A stretch of DNA of 64,000 bases from Streptomyces cyaneofuscatus (lineage in GTDB: Bacteria; Actinomycetota; Actinomycetes; Streptomycetales; Streptomycetaceae). Shown piece after piece: positions 1 to 7,896 of this stretch. Below the pieces are notes generated by a model. The model was not told where the DNA came from and ran no database searches. It worked only from the letters and a program-made list of their open reading frames with translations. Position 1 is the first letter of the stretch. Each line of letters starts with the position of its first letter. Made by a program: the position numbers and the translations under genes. Where the stretch lies: contig NZ_JOEM01000002.1 in the NCBI RefSeq assembly GCF_000718135.1, positions 124,001-188,000 of the forward strand. Reading direction: 5' to 3'.

Positions 1-2
1 TC

Positions 3-302
3 CTGCTGCGGCCGCCGAACATGGTGCGCCTCGCCCGGGGCGACTGGATGCTCCCCACCGGCACCACCGCCCTCGCCCACCCCTCCCTGCACACCACCGA
101 GAACGGCTGGGCCACCGGGACCGCGCTCGTCGGGCAGCTGCGCCCGGCGCCCGCGCAGACCGTACGGGGCTACCCCGAGTGGAAGGACAAGGTGGCGACC
201 CCCGCGCTCCAGGAGTACTACAGCGGCGCGATCGACACCGATGAGCTGCGGAAACGGCTGGTCGACGACGGGAACCGGGTCCTGGCCCGCTATCAGCGCT
301 GA
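3..302 (+). CDS. C-terminal end of a probable extracellular sugar-binding protein (partial)
   Basis: The reading frame is open from the left edge to a TGA at 300-302, so only about the last 99 residues are seen. The tail (YPEWKDKVATPALQEYY, then a charged helix ending LARYQR) looks like the C-terminus of family 1 ABC solute-binding proteins for sugars. The internal ATG at 21 is unlikely to be the real start because the frame continues upstream. No lipobox or ligand-binding core is in view, so the family call is a resemblance only. Confidence 0.55.
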   Translation: MLRPPNMVRLARGDWMLPTGTTALAHPSLHTTENGWATGTALVGQLRPAPAQTVRGYPEWKDKVATPALQEYYSGAIDTDELRKRLVDDGNRVLARYQR

Positions 303-325
303 AGAAGGCGGCGAAAATAACTAGA

Positions 326-342
326 CGAGACGTTGCGTCTCG
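326..342. promoter_or_regulatory. Perfect palindrome in front of the glycosyltransferase, candidate TetR-type operator
   Basis: CGAGACG-TTG-CGTCTCG is a perfect 7+3+7 inverted repeat. Flanking CTAGA and CTTAG extend the symmetry imperfectly. It ends 15 nt before the ATG at 358, where a bound repressor would block transcription. Palindromes of this size are typical of TetR-family operators. No regulator gene lies next to it in the window, so the cognate protein is unknown. Confidence 0.55.
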
Positions 343-357
343 CTTAGGGTGAAGCAC

Positions 358-1557
358 ATGACGGAATCCCCGCGTGCCCACATCGCCATGTTCTCCATCG
401 CCGCCCACGGGCATGTGAACCCGAGCCTCGAAGTGATCCGCGAGCTCGTCCGCCGTGGGCACCGTGTCAGCTACGCCATCCCCGCCTCGTTCGCCGGCAA
501 GGTCGCGGCCACCGGCGCCGAGCCGGTGATCTACACCTCGACCCTGCCGACGGACGACGACCCCGAGGCGTGGGGCACGGAGCTGATCGACAACATCGAA
601 CCCTTCCTCGCCGACGCCATCCAGGCCCTCCCGCAGCTGATCGCCGCCTTCGACGGCGACGAGCCCGACCTCGTCCTGCACGACATCACCTCCTATCCCG
701 CCCGCGTCCTCGCCCACCGCTGGGGCGTCCCCGCCGTCTCCCTCTGGCCCAACCTGGTGCCCTGGGAGGGGTACGAGAAAGAGGTCGGCGAGCCCATGAC
801 CGCCGAGCTGAAGCAGACCGAACGCGGCCAGGCGTACTACGCCCGCTTCGACGGCTGGCTCGCCGACAACGGCCTCGGCCATGTCCCCAGCGACGACTTC
901 GTGGCCCGCCCGCGCCGCGGCCTCGTCCTGATCCCCGAAGCGCTCCAGCCCAACGCGGACCGGGTGGACCGCGACATGTACACCTTCGTCGGCGCCTGCC
1001 AGGGCGACCGTGCCGACCAGGGGGAGTGGGAGCGGCCGGCCGGGGCCGGGAAGGTGCTCCTGGTCTCGCTCGGCTCCTCGTTCACCAAGCAGCCCGCGTT
1101 CTACCGGGAGTGCGTCGCGGCCTTCGGTGACCTGCCCGACTGGCACGTGGTGCTCCAGATCGGCGCGCATGTCGACCCGGCCGAGCTCGGCGACGTACCG
1201 GCGAACGTGGAAGTGCACGCATGGGTGCCGCAGTTGGCGGTGCTGAAGCAGGCCGACGCGTTTATCACCCACGCCGGGGCGGGCGGCAGCCAGGAAGGGC
1301 TCGCCACGGGGACGCCGATGGTGGCCGTGCCGCAGGCCGTCGACCAGTTCGGCAACGCCGACATGCTCCAGGCGCTCGGGGTGGCCCGGCACATCCCGAT
1401 GGAGGAGGCCGACGCGGTGACGCTGCGCGAGGCCGTGCTCGCCCTGACCGGCGACCCGGAGGTGGCGGAGCGGTCCGCCCGGCTGCGCGAGCAGATGGCG
1501 AAGGAGGGCGGGACGCCCCGCGCGGCCGACCTCATCGAGGCCGAACTGTCGCTCTGA
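358..1557 (+). CDS. Macrolide-family glycosyltransferase (MGT, GT1)
   Basis: This is predicted to transfer a sugar from a UDP-sugar to a small lipophilic acceptor. Macrolide inactivation by OleD-like and MgtA-like enzymes is the best-known role of the family. The N-terminal [14 protein letters not shown] stretch forms the acceptor-side Rossmann fold. The C-terminal signature [16 protein letters not shown] followed by [11 protein letters not shown] is the nucleotide-sugar site. At 399 residues it has the usual MGT length. I chose ATG 358 because AGGG at 346-349 gives 8-nt spacing; an in-frame GTG lies at 349 without a Shine-Dalgarno. The gene stands alone behind a strong palindrome, which suggests inducible control. 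The acceptor is unknown. Confidence 0.9.
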   Translation: MTESPRAHIAMFSIAAHGHVNPSLEVIRELVRRGHRVSYAIPASFAGKVAATGAEPVIYTSTLPTDDDPEAWGTELIDNIEPFLADAIQALPQLIAAFDGDEPDLVLHDITSYPARVLAHRWGVPAVSLWPNLVPWEGYEKEVGEPMTAELKQTERGQAYYARFDGWLADNGLGHVPSDDFVARPRRGLVLIPEALQPNADRVDRDMYTFVGACQGDRADQGEWERPAGAGKVLLVSLGSSFTKQPAFYRECVAAFGDLPDWHVVLQIGAHVDPAELGDVPANVEVHAWVPQLAVLKQADAFITHAGAGGSQEGLATGTPMVAVPQAVDQFGNADMLQALGVARHIPMEEADAVTLREAVLALTGDPEVAERSARLREQMAKEGGTPRAADLIEAELSL

Positions 1558-2118
1558 GCTGGTCCGCACTGTTCCTCTGAGCGGATCGGCCGGACTGATA
1601 TCCGGACGTTGTGCGCCCCGTCCTGCCCGCCGTGCGACACGGTGGTGCGGGGCGGGGCGTCCGTCTGTGCGCTGCCGGTGGTCGTTGCATCTGCACGCAC
1701 CCCCCGGGTGACTCCACATCTCCGGCAGGGGACTTCACCCCTCTCGCGCACTTCTTCACGCACGTTCACATGTCTTCACGCATACCCGTGTGCGCCCGGC
1801 GGTGTCCCTCCCGGGCGTTCGCGGGTGCGGTCAGCGATGGAGGGAGGGGGTCGGTGACGCCCCTGAGCTGGTGATTCGCCGGTGGGTGAGCGTCTTCGGG
1901 GTGCGTCGATCCGGCTTTGTTGCCTGCGTGTTGACGGTCACCGCCCGTTGTGACCCGCCATGGCCGATTTCTTATTACGAAACCTTGTTGAGTAAGTCAC
2001 AGCTGCAAGGGGGTCTTGATCTGTGCTCGTCAATCGGTCAGGGTTTCGAGCCAACCCCCGGAGATCTTCCGGCCGGAGGTCAATCCCCCCACAGAGATTG
2101 ACGAGGAGACCCCTCTTC
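1558..2118. other. Intergenic region, no convincing gene
   Basis: This is 561 bases between the glycosyltransferase stop and the protease start. Short open frames here lack ribosome sites and streptomycete codon bias. A purine-rich GAGGAG at 2103-2108 serves the protease ATG. The stretch around 1960-2000 is less GC-rich and probably carries the protease promoter, but I cannot define -35 and -10 boxes. No strong terminator hairpin was seen. Confidence 0.5.
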
Positions 2119-3324
2119 ATGGCCAAGCACCAGCGCACCGTCACTCGCCGGACCAAGCTGACCGCCGCGATCACCGCCGTGGCAGCCGCAGCCGGAGTCA
2201 CCCTGTTCGGAACCTCGTTCGCCGGAGCCTCGCCGGCCCCCATGGGCACGGTCTACGGCGCGGACGCCGAGACCGCCGTCTCCGGCAGCTACATCGTCAT
2301 GCTGGGCGAGAAGGCGGACAAGTCGAAGCTCGCCAAGGAGTACGGCGGCAAGCTCCAGCGTAACTACTCCTCCAGCATCAACGGCTTCTCCGCCAGCGGA
2401 CTTTCGGAGACCGAGGCCAAGCGCCTCGCCGCCGACCCGTCCGTCGCCAAGGTGGTGCAGAACAAGAAGTTCAGCATCAACGCCACCCAGGAGAACCCCC
2501 CGTCGTGGGGTCTGGACCGGATCGACCAGGCCGAGACCGCGGGCGACAAGGCGTACAACTACCCCGACGCCGCCGGTGAGGGCGTCACCGCGTACGTCAT
2601 CGACACCGGTGTCCGCGTCACCCACGAGGACTTCGAGGGCCGCGCCACCTCCGGCTTCGACGCCGTGGACAACGACGACGACGCCGACGACGGCAACGGG
2701 CACGGCACCCACGTGGCGGGCACCATAGCCGGGGCCGCGCACGGCGTCGCCAAGAAGGCCAAGATCGTCGGCGTCCGCGTCCTGGACGACAACGGCTCGG
2801 GCACCACCGAGCAGGTCATCGCCGGCATCGACTGGGTCGCCGCCAACGCGTCCGGCCCGTCCGTCGCCAACATGAGCCTCGGCGGCGGCGCCGACCCCGC
2901 CCTCGACGAGGCCGTCCAGAAGGCCATCGCCGCCGGCATCACCTTCGGTGTGGCCGCGGGCAACGAGTCCAGCGACGCCGGCCAGGGCTCGCCCTCCCGC
3001 GTCCCCGACGCGATCACCGTCGCCTCGTCCACGGAGGGCGACGAGCAGTCGGACTTCTCCAACTTCGGCCCCGTCGTGGACATCTACGCCCCGGGCTCGG
3101 ACATCACGTCGACCTGGAACGACAGCGACACCGGCACCAACACCATCTCCGGTACGTCCATGGCCACCCCGCACGTCGTCGGCGCCGCCGCCGTCTACCT
3201 GGCGGGCCACCCGGACGCCACCCCGGAGGCGGTCGCCACGGCGCTGACCGAGGGAGCCACCCCGGACGCCATCTCCAACGCGACCGAGGGCACGGCGAAC
3301 AAGCTCCTCAAGATCGTCGAGTAG
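2119..3324 (+). CDS. Secreted subtilisin-family (S8) serine protease precursor
   Basis: A secreted endopeptidase made as a pre-proprotein of 401 residues. Residues 1 to about 40 form a signal peptide with RRTKLTAAITAVAAAAG as basic and hydrophobic parts. Residues of roughly 55-125 (SYIVMLGEKAD onward) look like an I9 propeptide. The catalytic domain follows, with Asp162 (VIDTGVRV), His195 (GHGTHVAGT) and Ser347 (SGTSMATPH). Domain order and size match proteinase K-like subtilases; no extra C-terminal domain is present. ATG 2119 is chosen over the upstream in-frame 2023 because GAGGAG sits 10 nt before it and the signal peptide begins properly. A strong terminator follows. Confidence 0.95.
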   Translation: MAKHQRTVTRRTKLTAAITAVAAAAGVTLFGTSFAGASPAPMGTVYGADAETAVSGSYIVMLGEKADKSKLAKEYGGKLQRNYSSSINGFSASGLSETEAKRLAADPSVAKVVQNKKFSINATQENPPSWGLDRIDQAETAGDKAYNYPDAAGEGVTAYVIDTGVRVTHEDFEGRATSGFDAVDNDDDADDGNGHGTHVAGTIAGAAHGVAKKAKIVGVRVLDDNGSGTTEQVIAGIDWVAANASGPSVANMSLGGGADPALDEAVQKAIAAGITFGVAAGNESSDAGQGSPSRVPDAITVASSTEGDEQSDFSNFGPVVDIYAPGSDITSTWNDSDTGTNTISGTSMATPHVVGAAAVYLAGHPDATPEAVATALTEGATPDAISNATEGTANKLLKIVE

Positions 3325-3380
3325 GACCCACCGCCGGACGGAGGCGCCCCACCGCCCCCGTCCGGCACCGCTCGCGCACA

Positions 3381-3419
3381 GCAGCCGCCGCGCCCTCCCC
3401 CACGGGGCGCGGCGGCTGC
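3381..3419 (+). terminator. Rho-independent-type hairpin after the protease
   Basis: A 15-bp perfect inverted repeat (3381-3395 with 3405-3419, core GCAGCCGCCGCGCC) encloses a 9-base loop. It begins 56 nt after the protease stop. There is no U tract, which is common for streptomycete terminators. Confidence 0.8.
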
Positions 3420-3454
3420 GCGCCGGAGGAAGGATCGCTCTAGTGTGTGGGGCC

Positions 3455-4012
3455 ATGACGACGAAGTACGCGGCGCTGCTGCGCGGGATCAATGTGAGCG
3501 GCCACAAGAGGGTCCCGATGCCGGAACTGCGCACCGTGCTCGGTGAACTGGGGCACACCGACATCGCCACCCACCTGCAGAGCGGCAACGCCGTCTTCCG
3601 CAGCGGGGACCAGGACGAGAGCGCGCTCGCCGCCGCCCTGGAGCACGCCCTGCACGAACGGTTCGGCTTCTCCGTCGACTGCATCGTCCGCAGCGGCTCC
3701 TATCTCGCCGCCGTCGCCGACGCCTGCCCCTTCCCCGCCGCCGAGCTGGAGGGCAAGCAGCTCCACGTCACCTACCTCGACCGGGCGATGGAAGCCGACC
3801 ACCTCGCCGGTCTCGCCGGCCTCGACGCACCGGCCTACCTGCCGGAGGCCTTCGAGCTCGGCGACCGCTGCGTCTACCTGTACGCCCCCGACGGACTCGG
3901 CCGCTCCAAGCTGGCCGCGGCTCTGGCACGTCCCCAGCTCACCAAGGGCCTCACCGCCACCACCCGCAACTGGAACACCATGGCCAAACTTGTGGAGATG
4001 ACACGTGTCTGA
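3455..4012 (+). CDS. DUF1697 family protein
   Basis: A soluble protein of 185 residues opening with KYAALLRGINVSGHKRVPM, the hallmark of the DUF1697 family, whose biochemical role is not established. Later conserved-looking parts are HLQSGNAVF and the C-terminal RNWNTMAKLVEM. I chose ATG 3455. TAGTGT at 3441-3446 lies 8 nt before it, resembling a -10 box for a leaderless transcript. GTG 3443, with GGAGGAAGG upstream, is an alternative adding four residues. The next gene overlaps the stop by 8 nt, so the two are probably co-expressed. Confidence 0.85.
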   Translation: MTTKYAALLRGINVSGHKRVPMPELRTVLGELGHTDIATHLQSGNAVFRSGDQDESALAAALEHALHERFGFSVDCIVRSGSYLAAVADACPFPAAELEGKQLHVTYLDRAMEADHLAGLAGLDAPAYLPEAFELGDRCVYLYAPDGLGRSKLAAALARPQLTKGLTATTRNWNTMAKLVEMTRV

Positions 4013-4388
4013 GCCGTCGCCCGCCGTGGCCGCAGCCATCGAAGGCGAACTCCGCCTGCTGGACCCGGTGGTACGCGCCTCCGCGGATCTCCTCGCCGCC
4101 CTGCTCCACCCCGAGTTCCGGGAGATCGGCACCAGCGGACGGCTCTGGGACCGGGAGTCGATCATCGAGGCGCTCACCGCCGACGACGCCCCGCGCCCCG
4201 GCCCGCTGACCGCCTCCCGGATGCGGGGCACGCAACTCGGCCCGGATCTGGTGCACCTCACCTTCGACACGGAGTCCAAGGGGCTGCGCTCGCACCGCAG
4301 CTCCCTGTGGCGGCTGACCGGGGCGGGGTGGCGGCTCTACTTCCACCAGGCGACCCCGTTCGTCGACGACCCGTTCGCGGAGGTCTGA
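4005..4388 (+). CDS. Small NTF2-like / DUF4440 family protein
   Basis: A 127-residue soluble protein with the layout of DUF4440/NTF2-like proteins. It has a helical start (EGELRLLDPVVRASADLLAALLHPEFREIG), then WDRESIIEAL, then strands ending SLWRLTGAGWRLYFHQATPF. These folds bind small ligands or act as isomerase-like scaffolds; nothing identifies a substrate. It starts at GTG 4005, inside the preceding gene, so translation is probably coupled to it. A 15-bp repeat begins at its stop codon. Confidence 0.75.
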   Translation: MSEPSPAVAAAIEGELRLLDPVVRASADLLAALLHPEFREIGTSGRLWDRESIIEALTADDAPRPGPLTASRMRGTQLGPDLVHLTFDTESKGLRSHRSSLWRLTGAGWRLYFHQATPFVDDPFAEV

Positions 4389-4419
4389 GCCTCTCCGGCG
4401 GTCCGAGCCTCTCCGGCGG
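4387..4419. repeat. Two copies of a 15-bp direct repeat at a stop codon
   Basis: GAGCCTCTCCGGCGG occurs at 4387-4401 and 4405-4419, with the first copy overlapping the TGA of the NTF2-like gene. It resembles a slipped-strand duplication of the gene end. Confidence 0.8.
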
Positions 4420-4504
4420 GCGGCCGGGGGCGAGTTCGGGAGGATCACCGACTTCCCCGGCGGGCTGACGGACCGGGCCCGCCGTGCCCCATGATGGGGC
4501 AGCC

Positions 4505-5167
4505 ATGCCGAGCGCCGCAGAGACACACGACCGACGCTCCGCCCGGGGCCCCGGAGCCGGAGCGGCCGTTGCCGCTGTCCGGGCCCTGGTCTTCGCCGCG
4601 ACCAGCACGGCCCTCGCGCTCTGCACACACCACCTGTCCTCCGGGCAGGCGGTACCGGGATGGTCCGTGCCGCTCGCGGCCGGGACGCTGTTCCTCCTCG
4701 CCCTGCCCGTCGCGCGGTTCGGTGAAGCCCTGCCCGTCGCGCGACGGGGCGGGGCGCTGCCCGTCGTGCTCGCGGCGACCGGCGCCGGACAGGCCGCGCT
4801 GCACCAGCTCTTCGCGGCCGTGCAGAACGGCACCGCCTCCGCGCCGCACCGGCACGGCACCGGACCCGACGTCCACCAGGCCTGGCACGCGGACCACCGC
4901 CTCGCGGTGGTGATGACGGCCGGACACACGGTCGCCGCGCTGCTGGTGGGCTGGTGCATGCAGCGCGCGGACGCCTCCTGCCGGACCGTGGCCCGGCGCT
5001 TGGACCACACGCTGGACCGGTGGCTGGGCGGGCCCGCCCCGGCGGGGCCGTTCCCGGGGCGGCGCCCCCGGACCGGGCCGCCGCGGGCATGGTCCCCGCC
5101 CTCCCCGTACAACCGCACAGCGCTGAACCACACGGTGGTACGCCGAGGGCCTCCCGCGACGCGCTGA
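4505..5167 (+). CDS. Integral membrane protein next to the YcnI gene
   Basis: A 220-residue protein with about four hydrophobic segments (AVAAVRALVFAATSTALAL, WSVPLAAGTLFLLALPVA, ALPVVLAATGAGQAALHQLF, LAVVMTAGHTVAALLVGW). His-rich loops (APHRHGTG, HQAWHADH) lie between the last two. The C-terminal tail is basic and proline-rich. I do not know a named family for it. Its place 79 nt before a YcnI-type copper protein, and its histidines, make a role in copper handling plausible; that is inference. ATG 4505 is preferred over GTG 4484. Confidence 0.7.
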   Translation: MPSAAETHDRRSARGPGAGAAVAAVRALVFAATSTALALCTHHLSSGQAVPGWSVPLAAGTLFLLALPVARFGEALPVARRGGALPVVLAATGAGQAALHQLFAAVQNGTASAPHRHGTGPDVHQAWHADHRLAVVMTAGHTVAALLVGWCMQRADASCRTVARRLDHTLDRWLGGPAPAGPFPGRRPRTGPPRAWSPPSPYNRTALNHTVVRRGPPATR

Positions 5168-5246
5168 TCCGCGCCGCCCGACCGGGGGCGCGCTTCCGCG
5201 CGCCCGTACACCGTCACCTCACCTGCACCTCACCTGGGAGATCCCT

Positions 5247-6008
5247 GTGTCCACCTCTGTACGCGTGCGAGCCGTCCGCCGTTGCGCCGGCGTCGTCGCC
5301 GCCGCGATAGCCGCCACCCTCGTCCTGGCCACCCCGGCCTCCGCCCATGTGGAGGTCGGGTCCGAGGGCGCCCGTGCGCTCGCCGAGAACGTCACGCTGA
5401 ACTTCGACGCGGCGACCGAGTCCGACGCCGCGGGCATCACCAAGCTGGAAGTGTTCCTCCCGAAGGGGATCGCTCCGGCCGATGTCACCTACGGCAAGGG
5501 CCCCGCCGGCTGGAAGCTCGCCCCGACCGACAAGGGCTTCACCGTGTCGGGCCCGCCCGTGGCGGTCGGCACGGACGTCGCGGTCTCCGTCGTCGTCCGG
5601 CAGCTGCCGGACGCGAAGTCGCTGGTGTTCAAGACGCTCCAGACGTACGACGACGGGCGCGTCGACCGCTGGATCGAACTGGAGGAGTCCAGCGGCGGCG
5701 GGCACGGACACTCCGCGCCCGTGCTGAAGCTCCAGGCGGCGGCCCCCGGCGCCGAGCCGGTCGCCCCCACCCCGAGTGCGAGCCCCACCCCCAGTGCGAG
5801 CCCCACCTCCGCGACCCCGTCGCCGTCCGCCCCGCCCGCCACCGAAACCGCGGACGCGAAGCCGACGGCATCGGACCGGGCAACGGCCACGGCCGAGGAG
5901 GACGGCTCGTCGCCCGCCCTGCCGATCGGCATCGCCGTCGCCGTACTGGCCCTGGCCGGCGGCGGTCTGTGGTGGTTCCTCAAGAGCCGCCGTACCGGCA
6001 CCGCCTGA
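5247..6008 (+). CDS. ycnI: YcnI-family (DUF1775) copper-associated membrane-anchored protein
   Basis: A surface protein of 253 residues. It has a signal peptide ending ATPASA, then a DUF1775 beta-sandwich. A Ser/Pro/Ala-rich linker (PSASPTPSASP) follows, then one transmembrane helix (IGIAVAVLALAGGGLWWFL) and a basic tail. Cleavage after ASA leaves His34 as the new N-terminus. In YcnI proteins this histidine binds Cu(II) together with a conserved tryptophan, and Trp142 (DRWIELEE) is in the right context. GTG 5247 has GGGAG upstream. The role is probably periplasm-side copper binding or delivery. A terminator follows the gene. Confidence 0.88.
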   Translation: MSTSVRVRAVRRCAGVVAAAIAATLVLATPASAHVEVGSEGARALAENVTLNFDAATESDAAGITKLEVFLPKGIAPADVTYGKGPAGWKLAPTDKGFTVSGPPVAVGTDVAVSVVVRQLPDAKSLVFKTLQTYDDGRVDRWIELEESSGGGHGHSAPVLKLQAAAPGAEPVAPTPSASPTPSASPTSATPSPSAPPATETADAKPTASDRATATAEEDGSSPALPIGIAVAVLALAGGGLWWFLKSRRTGTA

Positions 6009-6018
6009 CTGGCCCGGT

Positions 6019-6045
6019 CCCACGGCCCTGCCCTCGGGCCGTGGG
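6019..6045 (+). terminator. Hairpin terminator after ycnI
   Basis: CCCACGGCCC (6019-6028) pairs perfectly with GGGCCGTGGG (6036-6045) around a 7-base loop, 10 nt after the ycnI stop. It separates this gene from the iron-regulated operon. Confidence 0.75.
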
Positions 6046-6115
6046 GCCCCGCGGCCGCGCCGGACGCCCGCAGCCGGAGATCCCGCAGGGGGCGGGGGTC
6101 CCGGCCCCGGCAGAT

Positions 6116-6134
6116 GCAGGTTAGCCTTGCCTTC
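6116..6134. promoter_or_regulatory. Iron box (DmdR/IdeR-type operator) before the siderophore operon
   Basis: GCAGGTTAGCCTTGCCTTC matches 12 of 19 positions of the IdeR/DmdR consensus as I recall it (TTAGGTTAGGCTAACCTAA), including AGGTTAG and CCT cores. It lies about 70 nt before the first gene of a siderophore transport operon, where iron-dependent repression would be expected. Confidence 0.7.
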
Positions 6135-6204
6135 GTTTGGCTGGAGAAGGATGGCTGGAAGTCGCCTCTCCGCCCTTGTCCGGTACATGCTGAGGAGCAG
6201 GTGA

Positions 6205-7896
6205 GTGGGGGCTGACATGTCCGGGCGCGGTGTCATCCGCCGCGCCGTCGCGGGGCAGCGCCGGGACGTCGTCGTCGGTTCGCTGCTGGGCGCCGCCCAC
6301 CAGACCGGCGAAGCGCTCGTCCCCGTACTCATCGGCCTGATCGTCGACCGTGCCGTGGTCCGCCCCGACGGCGGTGCGCTCGCCCTCTGGCTGGTCGTCC
6401 TCGCCGTGGTCTACGCGATGCTCTCGTACGGCTTCCGCTTCGGCGCCCGGGCCGGTGAACGCGCCGCCGAACAGGCCGCGCACCAGCTGCGCCTGGACGT
6501 CGTACGCCGGGTCCTCGCCCCGCACGGCGGCGCCGAGGCCGGACGGCCGCCCGGCGCCCTGGTCAACGTGGCCACCGAGGACGCCCGGCGGGTCGGGGCC
6601 CTCAACATGGCCCTCACCCTCGGCATCGCCGCCGTCGTCGGCGTCATCGCGGGAGCGGTCCTGTTGCTCCGCGCCTCCGTCCCCCTCGGGCTCCTCGTCC
6701 TGATCGGCGCCCCGGTCCTCATGGCGCTCGGCCACTACCTCGCCCGCCCCCTGGAACACCGCAGCCAGGCCGAACAGGAGCGCGCCGCCCACGCCTCCGG
6801 GGTCGCCGCCGACCTGGTCGCCGGGGTCCGCGTCCTCAAGGGCCTCCGGGCCGAAAGCGCCGCCGTCGCCCGCTACCGCTCCACCAGCCAGGCCTCCCGC
6901 GAGGCCAACGTGCGCGCCGCCCGCGCCGCCGCACTCCAGACCGGCCTGATGCTCACCCTCACCGGCGCCTTCATCGCCCTGGTCGCCCTCGTCGGCGGAC
7001 GCCTGGTGCTCAGCGGCTCCATCGGCCTCGGCGCCCTCGTCTCCGCCGTCGGCCTCGCCCTCTTCCTGCCAGGACCGATCGCCGTACTGGCCTGGGTCGG
7101 CGCCGAACTCGCCAAGGCCCGCGCCTCCGCCGCCCGCATCGCCGACGTGCTGGCCGCACCCGGCGAGACGACCGGCGGCACCACGGAGCCCGCCACCCCC
7201 GCCTCCGGAGAGCTGCGCCTGCACGGCCTCGGCCACGCCGGGCTCCACGGCATCGACCTCACCGTCCGGCCCGGCGAACACCTCGGCATCGTCGTCACCG
7301 ACACCGCCGACGCGGCCACCCTGCTGCACTGCCTGGCCCGCCGATGCGACCCGGACCGGGGACACGTCGAACTCGACGGCACACCGGTCACCGAACTCGC
7401 CCCCGCCGCCCTGCGTTCCGCGCTCCTGGTGGCCGAGCACGACGCCCAGCTCTTCGACGGCACCCTCCTCGACAACGTCACGGCCGCCGCCCCCGCCGGA
7501 GCCGACCCGCAGCCGGCCATGGACGCCGCCGCCGTCGACGAGGTCGCCGCCACCCTGCCCGGCGGCACTTCCGGGCGGATCGGTGAGCGCGGCAGCTCCC
7601 TCTCCGGCGGCCAGCGCCAGCGCGTCGCCCTGGCCCGCGCGCTCGCCGCCGACCGCCCGGTCCTGGTCATCCACGACCCGACCACCGCCGTCGACGCCGC
7701 CACCGAGGCCCGCATCGCCACCGGCATCCGCCGCGCCCGCACCGGCCGCACCACGGTCCTGGTCACCAGCAGCCCCGCCCTCCTCGCCGCCACCGACCGC
7801 GTCGTCCTCATCGACGGCGGCACCATCACCGCCGAGGCCCCGCACGAGGACCTCGTACGCGACCATCCCGTCTACCGCACGGCGGTGCTCACATGA
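6205..7896 (+). CDS. ABC exporter-fold half-transporter with a degenerate ATP site
   Basis: A 563-residue fused membrane-ATPase protein with six hydrophobic segments in residues 1-300 and a nucleotide-binding domain after about residue 330. The Walker A loop is lost: where GxxGxGKST should be near residue 360 it reads VVTDTADAATLL. The signature LSGGQRQR (near 465) is intact. Walker B reads VLVIHDPTTAVD with Pro in place of the catalytic Glu, and the H-loop His is absent (VTSSPA). It must work with the next gene, whose start overlaps its stop by 4 nt. GAGGAG at 6192-6197 favours GTG 6205; ATG 6217 is the alternative. Position in the operon suggests IrtAB-like siderophore transport. Confidence 0.9.
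   Translation: MGADMSGRGVIRRAVAGQRRDVVVGSLLGAAHQTGEALVPVLIGLIVDRAVVRPDGGALALWLVVLAVVYAMLSYGFRFGARAGERAAEQAAHQLRLDVVRRVLAPHGGAEAGRPPGALVNVATEDARRVGALNMALTLGIAAVVGVIAGAVLLLRASVPLGLLVLIGAPVLMALGHYLARPLEHRSQAEQERAAHASGVAADLVAGVRVLKGLRAESAAVARYRSTSQASREANVRAARAAALQTGLMLTLTGAFIALVALVGGRLVLSGSIGLGALVSAVGLALFLPGPIAVLAWVGAELAKARASAARIADVLAAPGETTGGTTEPATPASGELRLHGLGHAGLHGIDLTVRPGEHLGIVVTDTADAATLLHCLARRCDPDRGHVELDGTPVTELAPAALRSALLVAEHDAQLFDGTLLDNVTAAAPAGADPQPAMDAAAVDEVAATLPGGTSGRIGERGSSLSGGQRQRVALARALAADRPVLVIHDPTTAVDAATEARIATGIRRARTGRTTVLVTSSPALLAATDRVVLIDGGTITAEAPHEDLVRDHPVYRTAVLT

Noticed and set aside
1609..2101. Small open frames between glycosyltransferase and protease
   Set aside because: Arg/Pro/Ser-rich, no ribosome sites, poor codon bias.
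2080..3684. Minus-strand 534-codon frame opposite the subtilisin gene
   Set aside because: It is Gly/Val/Asp-rich antisense to a clear S8 protease with a full catalytic triad.
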